DNA of 64,000 nucleotides from DATHTK01 sp035463295. GTDB lineage: Bacteria > Actinomycetota > Rubrobacteria > Rubrobacterales > Rubrobacteraceae. Below the pieces are notes generated by a model, which saw only the letters and a list, made by a program, of their open reading frames with translations, was not told where the DNA came from and searched no databases. The stretch spans positions 19,867 to 83,866 of the forward strand of contig DATHTK010000063.1 of assembly GCA_035463295.1 (NCBI GenBank), written 5' to 3'. Every line of letters begins with the position of its first letter. The first letter of the stretch is position 1. Positions 60,301 to 64,000 of the stretch are shown in pieces. Position numbers and translations under genes: made by a program.

Positions 60301-63146
60301 GGGTTCGAGGCATTCCCGATTACGGCGATGGGCCCGCCGGGGCCTTCGTCGGGCGGTGGTGGCGGTGGCGCCGCCGTCGTGAACGACCAGGTCTCGTCGG
60401 ATTCGAGGGGGTTGCCGGCGGCGTCCTTCACGCCGTTCTGCCCGCCCTTGACAGTGGCCGTGTAGGTCCTGGAGTTGTCGAGGGGGGAGCTCGGGTTGAG
60501 CGTCACGGTCCTCGAACCCGGGTCGTAGGCGACGTTTGCGGACACTACGTTGCCCGCAGCGTCGCGCAGCTCGAAGGTGTCCGCGCCTATCGTCCCCGCG
60601 TCCATCGCCTCGTTGAAGGTGGCGTTCACCACCGTGCTCGTGCCGACGCCGGTCTGGCCGTCGGTGGGGGAGACCGACCGGACCGCGGGAGGCGTGGTGT
60701 CGGAGCCCACGGAGGTCTCGAACACGACGTCTACCCAGTAGTTGCTCGAGTTGTAGGAGTCGTTCGGGAAGCTGCCGGCGGGACCGTACTTGTAGACCCC
60801 GTTGGGGCCGTCCGCGCCATCCGAGAGAGCTTGCAGCGGCGGGTTGTCTACGCCTCCCGCGGTGAAGTACGGTGAATCCGCTGCGTAGTGTCCGACGGTG
60901 GTGTGGTAGGAGGCGATGTAGGTGGTGTCCCTGGTGATCTGGACCGGATTGTCGAATCTGACTTCCTGCCAGCCCGAGGCGGTCTCGCCCGTGAAGGTCG
61001 CCTCCGCGAGTTGCTCGCCGCCCTTGGTCCAGAGGTGGCCCACGTGGGTGCCCGTGTTCTGGGCGCTCTTGTAGAAGCGCACGCCGGTTACGTAGCCGTC
61101 GGTGTCCGAGCGGAACGTCACCCCGAGCTCGACGGACGTCGTGTCGTTCTCGCTGGGATTGGCCGGCGTCGCGGTGTCGTCCCAGATGGAGCACGGGCAA
61201 GCCGCAGGAGCCCGAGGAACGACCGTTACCTCCCGACCCCCCGAAGGGGACTCCAGGTTGCCGGAGTCGTCGGTGGCGCGGCTCTGTATCGTTACCTGCC
61301 CCTGGGACCTCGGGGTCCAGGTGTAGCGCCAGTTCTCACGGCCGTCGGCCCGATTCCACGTCTGGCCGCCGTTCACGGAGACCTCGACGCCGCCCACGAC
61401 ACCGCCGGCATCGCCGTCGCTGGCCGTGCCGGTGATCGTAATCGGCTTGCCCTCCTGAACCTCTCCTCCGCTCTCCGGCGAGGTGATCTGCGAACTGGGG
61501 GCTGCGTTGTCGTTCGAGGCGGTAGCCCGGCTGCCGGTCTCCAAACTGGCGGGCTGGACGCCCATGTCGGCCAGCAGGTTTACGGTCGCCTGCTGCATCC
61601 GCGGGTCAGGGTTGCCCCCACTACGGTCGTGGTTGCCGTCGAGGCCCCACGGCCACTGCACCGTACCCGCGCCGAACACGAGTGCGTCGGGCCCCGAACC
61701 GTTCTCGTCCCTGTAGAGGGTCAGGCTGTGGGTGGCGGTGCCGGAGGCGTAGTTCGACCCGTGGTCCGTGATGCGCTCGGGGACGTCGACGGTGGTCGAA
61801 GACATCCGCACCAGGCCGGCGGGACGAGAGCCGTTATCGAGGTCCTCGTCCCACTCGTAGCCCAGGGTCGCGTCCGGGAGGGTCGCCGTCTGGCCGGGGG
61901 ACTGGTTCGCTATCGCCGTGTCGCGCCACAGGCGCATCTTGCCGTCCTCTGCGGGCACCTTCATCGGGTAGGAGCAGCAGTTCACGGTGAAGATGGTGCC
62001 GGTCAGGGCATTCTCGGGCTCGGGTCCCTCCGGGTTGAAGGCGCGCGGATCGCGGAAAGTGCCGGTCCACTCGGAGGTAGGGTCTATCTTGTTGTTCGCG
62101 TGCGTCTCTTTGTAGGAGACCAGCGTGCGGTGCGAATCCTCCCAGCGCGTCTTCCAGAAGACCTCGTTGCCGGAGAAGAAGGCCAGGTTCACCCCCGCGT
62201 CGCGGGCGGCCTCGACGTTCTCCCGCTGGGTGCCGGACCAGTACTCGTCGTGACCCACCGAGAGGAACGACCTGTGCTCCTTAATCTCGGCGCCGAGCCT
62301 GTCGCTATCCACACCGGTGAAGTAGCTGACGTCGTAGCCGTTGCGCTCCAGCCATCGCACCATCGGGTACTCGGAGTTGAAGAGCCAGTCCTCCACGCTC
62401 GTACCGCGAGTGGTGAATGGACGGTTGTAGCTGACCTTGTAAGCTCGTCCGGGGTTGGTGCCCGGACCGCCGACATAGAGGCTGTTGCCGCCGTACTGGT
62501 TGTAGGCCTGCCACGTGGTGTCGGAGGTCTGGAAAAGGAGGTCGGAGTTGCCGTCGTCGTCGCGCACCACGAAGACGACGTGGCTCGCGCCGGCCGTGGC
62601 GTCCTCGCGGACGAGCTTGGCGAAGTAGATGCCGGAGACGGCGTCCGCCGGCACCTGCCAGGAGGCGGAGACCCCCCAGGTGCCGCAGTCCACGAGCCCT
62701 ACGTCGGACCGCGTTTCGCACTCCGGCTGGGCGTGGGGGAGGGACGCCGAAGGCTCGACGGTAGCGACCTTGCGGGCCCCGTCCCCGCCGTAGTAGCCCA
62801 TGCGGTAGACGTCGAGGCGGTAGTCGCTGGCGTCCGTCTCCACCTTGAACCGGACGGTCTCGCCCTGGTCCACGCTCATATCGGTGGCGAAGCCCTGTAT
62901 GCTCTGCGAGCCGGCGCCGTTCACGTCCCACTCGCGCGCCGGGTTCCCGCTCTTGCAGTTCTCCTCGACGATCTCGTTGGCGGGCGTGACGCAGGGACCG
63001 GTTTGCTGCGCACGCGATGAACTATCGAATACGACCAGAAGCATCCCGAAGGCACCCACGAGCGCCCCGATCGAGACGATCGTGCGTCTTGCACGCGAAT
63101 CCCACCAAGGCATCTTGACAGGTGCTCTGGATCGCCTATTTCTCAT
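54387..63146 (-). CDS. Giant secreted multidomain protein (2919 aa)
   Basis: An exported protein. A signal segment (~residues 20-46, TIVSIGALVGAFGMLLVVFD) precedes an N,N-dimethylformamidase beta-subunit-like domain (~60-540; YGGDGARKVATVEPS, LSVGHDEYWSGTQRENVEAA). Then come a Big-like domain (~550-650), a DUF4082-like domain (~665-805; SIWDDTATPANPSENDTTSV), a Big_5 domain (~815-920), and a ThuA-like region (~930-1180). A polysaccharide-deacetylase-like region (~1180-1480; VVIMTGDDHANNGTAGQFDW), an Fn3 domain and a LamG-like region follow. From ~1900 to the end there are repeated Ig-like modules, two of them nearly identical (SPLPQATSVPFGTDVSATFS). No LPxTG or membrane anchor at the C-terminus. 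AAGGA is eight bases before the ATG. It may be a surface or matrix protein acting on polysaccharide; domain edges are estimates. Confidence 0.85.
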   Translation of the reverse strand: MRNRRSRAPVKMPWWDSRARRTIVSIGALVGAFGMLLVVFDSSSRAQQTGPCVTPANEIVEENCKSGNPAREWDVNGAGSQSIQGFATDMSVDQGETVRFKVETDASDYRLDVYRMGYYGGDGARKVATVEPSASLPHAQPECETRSDVGLVDCGTWGVSASWQVPADAVSGIYFAKLVREDATAGASHVVFVVRDDDGNSDLLFQTSDTTWQAYNQYGGNSLYVGGPGTNPGRAYKVSYNRPFTTRGTSVEDWLFNSEYPMVRWLERNGYDVSYFTGVDSDRLGAEIKEHRSFLSVGHDEYWSGTQRENVEAARDAGVNLAFFSGNEVFWKTRWEDSHRTLVSYKETHANNKIDPTSEWTGTFRDPRAFNPEGPEPENALTGTIFTVNCCSYPMKVPAEDGKMRLWRDTAIANQSPGQTATLPDATLGYEWDEDLDNGSRPAGLVRMSSTTVDVPERITDHGSNYASGTATHSLTLYRDENGSGPDALVFGAGTVQWPWGLDGNHDRSGGNPDPRMQQATVNLLADMGVQPASLETGSRATASNDNAAPSSQITSPESGGEVQEGKPITITGTASDGDAGGVVGGVEVSVNGGQTWNRADGRENWRYTWTPRSQGQVTIQSRATDDSGNLESPSGGREVTVVPRAPAACPCSIWDDTATPANPSENDTTSVELGVTFRSDTDGYVTGVRFYKSAQNTGTHVGHLWTKGGEQLAEATFTGETASGWQEVRFDNPVQITRDTTYIASYHTTVGHYAADSPYFTAGGVDNPPLQALSDGADGPNGVYKYGPAGSFPNDSYNSSNYWVDVVFETSVGSDTTPPAVRSVSPTDGQTGVGTSTVVNATFNEAMDAGTIGADTFELRDAAGNVVSANVAYDPGSRTVTLNPSSPLDNSRTYTATVKGGQNGVKDAAGNPLESDETWSFTTAAPPPPPPDEGPGGPIAVIGNASNPFGRYYAEILRNEGLNEFTATDISSVNSATLGQYDTVILGDMPLTDAQVSMFTEWVNGGGNLVAMSPDPKLGNLLGLTNASGTLSEGYLKVDGSSAPGKGIVNETIQFHGTADRYSTGGGARAVATLYSSASDATQNPAVTLRDVGVNGGQAAAFTYDLARSIVYTRQGNPEWAGDERDGQSGPIRSDDLFYGAKAGDVKPDWVNLDKVAIPQADEQQRLLANLIGEMNLDKKPLPRFWYFPRGEEAVVIMTGDDHANNGTAGQFDWFKSQSPQGCSVSDWECIRSTSYIYPNTPLDPARAEAYENDGFEVALHVSTNCENYTPQSLEANYSSQLAAMKAKYASLDAPVTNRTHCIAWSDWATQPKVSLAHGIRLDTNYYYWPESWIKNRPGMFTGSGMPMRFADEDGKMIDVYQATTQMTDESGQTQPFNIDALLDKALGPQGYYGAFTTNMHTDRGDHSDARAIVNSAKSRGVPVVSARQMLEWLDGRNGSSFENIRWSADTDELTFTVSAGSGANGLQAMVPVKSDNGTLAGLTRDGSRVDTTKKTIKGVEYALFSARAGDYAASYGADTQGPAISVLKAEPGTDGSATISWSTDEASDSRVEYGTSPNSLDQNASDNARKTSHTIRLTGLMANTTYYYRVSSADAEGNSTTAPPQVQDPASFEMPPEPPAGFTDTTTSDFTAGTPGDSTYVSETGNGEVLLRPEFGAEFSGSGLPTEWFSSPWSPGGTSLVSGGALSVDGACAGTGTASGAECAATGGLYGPGRSLEFVATFGAAAFQHAGFGVDYNNVSRWAMFSTGGGDRPVGLYARTLNGSSQTNTQISEANPSTPHRYRIEWKASEVVYYVDGNEVARHAISITEQMRPLVSDYENGGPKVVVDWLRMSPYASAGAFTSRAFDAENQGAEWLKLVNNSRRPDGTSVSFETRSGESATPDDSWSSWEAVASDGEIASPPGRYVQYRANLSATGDRSASPAVEDVTLNFWLDETAPDRPSKPDLAAESDSGASDSDDVTNATTPTLTGTAESGSTVEVFADGVSLGTAKAGRGGNWSFTVPDEKALGEGTYSISAQARDGAGNVSDRSDALSIVVDTTRPGVGDVSPLPQATSVPFGTDVSATFSEEMDASTMGDQTFTLSTEQGQERVDAEVSYNNDTKTATLDPREDLRPQTTYVATVRSGQEGVKDRAGNALEADRIWSFTTADPPDTTPPDKPTVKLDPGSDSGASDSDGVTNDETPTFTGTAEAGSTVEHTLADGSVFKGTVRADEEGAYRFTVQDQERLPEGAYTITARAKDDAGNVSPASDPVSLRVDTTAPETSITSGPGDAVGNGTAEFGFSASEQDSSFECKLDGGDYEGCQSPKTYSGLADGSHTFAVRATDLAGNVDDSPAEQEFTLSTAGPEAPTITSPGNGSFNTSGNLTISGSAPAGATVELFDGEASRGRTEADADNGDWSISLTGVADGEHVYTARATDRAGKVSEASAELRVIVDTKAPNVTIDSGPSGTVANDSATFEFSADERAAFECKLDANEFQPCSSPKEYSALPNGEHTFTVKAIDAAGNGSQPVDRTWIIDVDRTPPTVSKVSPLPQATSVPFGTDVSATFSEEMDSSTINTNTFKLDKQGGSTVSARVTYNAATKTATLDPHNDLEAATTYVATVTTGVKDRAGNALETDRVWAFTTSAPPDTRAPVVTIDSKPAVTTNNVNPTFVFSADETATFECSLAKGTARDSFARCTSPKSYGPLSDASYTFKVRATDAAGNTSQAVSYPFKVDTARPAAPPQPDLVAARDTGVSNTDNITKATNLRFTGKAEANSQVGVYDRGELLGRSTASSSGVWTFQVTQSLDEGNHSITARATDAAGNISAASPALAVTIDLTRPTITNLAPAPGSSTSNRTPTIAATVQDKRTNLRQSNITLLLDGSKIGRFSYDRNSDRLTYKPKNKLSLGAHTAEIRAGDAAGNQESRTWRFTVVR

Positions 63147-63732
63147 GTGCGGTGTCCTTTGGACTCTTCGATTGCTACCCGATGGATCGGCCTACTTGCA
63201 ATTCATAACGGGGTTTTTCGCCTCTGCAAGGCCGTGCGAACGAGCGTGGAAGAAACCTACACTTTACATAAACTATGGTACTTGGCAGGGCCGTTTCGAC
63301 ACAGTACCAAAGGTGCATAGAGGGGGGCACTATCCCCCAGGGCGCCCGTCGTAGCAGTCGACTCGTGGAACGGCAACCGCGGGGCCGGACGAGCCCCCGG
63401 ACGTCTCGAACCGACACCACCTCCGGCGTCCGGCTCATCTCTCCGATCAGCGATTCACGGGTTCGCCTCTCGGCTCGTCGCAGGGACCCTCGACCCTCGA
63501 GGATGTGCGCCCGAGCGGGGCGGGGGGACACCGCGAGCGGACGGTAGGGAGAGATAATCGGGGTCCGCATGCGGGTCTATCGGTTTCCATTCCTGCTCCT
63601 TTGGCCCCGAAACGCGGCGTAAGGGTGCCTCTTCATTCGTCGAAATCATCGCCCCGCGCGGGCGGTTTGCCATCGCTTCTGTGGGTGAACTTTTCGCGGG
63701 TTGGAACGGTCAACCGATCCGTAGCGGGCGTC
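63147..63732. other. Upstream region of the giant gene, 586 bp
   Basis: No gene is supported. It contains a candidate promoter for the giant gene (63202-63229) and otherwise GC-rich sequence without protein-like frames. Confidence 0.4.
63202..63229 (-). promoter_or_regulatory. Candidate promoter of the giant gene
   Basis: On the minus strand TTGCAG (63229-63224) and TATGAA (63207-63202) are separated by 16 bp, about 56 bp upstream of the start codon. The surrounding sequence is locally AT-rich. Confidence 0.4.
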
Positions 63733-63894
63733 CACGGCGAACGTGGCGAAGTCGGCTAGAATTCCTGCTGCCGCCGAGAACTCCGGGAAGAACGCGGCGC
63801 CGAGGACGAGGGCGGCGGCCGTCCCGTGGATGTAGAAATCGTAGAACTCTATCGCCGTCCCGATAAAGCTCGCGAAGGCGACCTTCCCTATCTC
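63733..63894 (-). pseudogene. N-terminal fragment of an MHS-family MFS transporter
   Basis: The frame begins right after a TAG and reads EIGKVAFASFIGTAIEFYDF, then YIHGTAAALVLGAAFFPEFS and GILADFATFAV. This is the first helix pair of the metabolite:H+ symporter (MHS/ProP-like) group, which begins VAxASFxGTxIExYDFxxYG. It has no start codon, and family similarity ends after ATFAV, so only ~50 codons remain. It lies two bases past the stop of the CaiB-like gene, consistent with an old caiB-transporter operon that was cut short. Confidence 0.7.
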
Positions 63895-64000
63895 CTACCG
63901 GAGCCAGCCCTCGTCTTGCGTGTGCTGGCCAAGGGTGGGAGGGGGGCGCCGGATCGGGGGCCGCTCACCGTCGAGGAGGAGGGGAGAGGAGATCATCCTC
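63895..64000 (-). CDS. CaiB/BaiF CoA-transferase family protein, C-terminal end (partial)
   Basis: Only the last ~34 codons are in the window, read leftward to a TAG at 63895-63897. They read SSPLLLDGERPPIRRPPPTL then GQHTQDEGWLR. The RRPPPxLGxHT pattern near the end is the usual C-terminal signature of family III (CaiB/BaiF) CoA-transferases, which move CoA between organic acids. The tail after HT is short for the family, so the 3' end may be altered. A degenerate copy of the same end lies at 54176-54240. Confidence 0.65.
   Translation of the reverse strand, partial: RMISSPLLLDGERPPIRRPPPTLGQHTQDEGWLR

Noticed and set aside
58923..63020. Two very long plus-strand frames opposite the giant gene
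   Set aside because: Antisense frames; the minus strand has a signal peptide and recognisable domains throughout.
1..64000. CRISPR arrays, insertion sequences, prophage genes
   Set aside because: No regularly spaced repeats, transposase motifs or phage structural genes were seen on either strand.

Overview
The window looks like a chromosomal piece of a high-GC actinobacterium. Frequent GTG/TTG starts, a T-box ahead of ileS, an actinobacterial-type sortase, an EspR-like regulator, a PMT-type mannosyltransferase and the mix of paralogues suggest a Rubrobacter-like lineage. That assignment is inference; no rRNA or marker gene is present. I see no CRISPR array, no intact insertion sequence and no complete tRNA.

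Layout. 1-7.1 kb: the start of ddl, an HD-domain protein, small secreted or lipoprotein genes, a coiled-coil protein, a Cof-like phosphatase abutting mutM, and two small envelope genes. 7.1-10.7 kb: ileS of the IleRS2 type with an altered HIGH motif (GFHH), behind a T-box leader with an AUC specifier. 10.8-17.4 kb: a membrane-tethered sulfite-oxidase-fold molybdoenzyme, endonuclease V, and a peptide-type ABC importer whose binding-protein gene carries a frameshift and which has no ATPase genes nearby. 17.4-25 kb: a phasin-like protein, RodA, a sortase on a probably leaderless transcript, an UMF1-family MFS protein with a palindromic operator candidate, small zinc-ribbon and regulatory genes, and an acyl-CoA dehydrogenase. 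25-44 kb: an accessory region with two parallel modules, each combining a large regulator (BTAD-ATPase or TPR-LuxR), a SnoaL/DUF4440-type protein (one reduced to a remnant) and a paralogous FAD-linked oxidase. It also holds SDR, PhnD-like, PAS histidine kinase, ABC exporter and CPBP protease genes, plus a 40-residue arginine-rich ORF.

43.9-54.1 kb: DUF4239, DUF2007, MFS, PMT and MOSC genes, then a minus-strand cluster of a DUF1445 protein, an Nramp-fold transporter without the canonical metal ligands, HyuA and HyuB. By analogy with the Bacillus ycsF-ycsG-ycsI-kipI-kipA cluster I read it as a probable 5-oxoproline or related cyclic-amide uptake and ring-opening operon; this is inference. 54.4-63.1 kb: one 2919-residue secreted protein with an N,N-dimethylformamidase-like head, a deacetylase-like middle and a long series of Ig-like repeats. 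It is bracketed by a degenerate copy of a CaiB/BaiF CoA-transferase 3' end (54.2 kb) and by the matching partial gene plus a decayed MHS-transporter fragment (63.7-64.0 kb), so this locus has been rearranged.

The points most worth following are the Nramp-like/DUF1445/HyuAB operon, the GXHH IleRS2 under T-box control, and the giant protein with its flanking duplicated CaiB ends.
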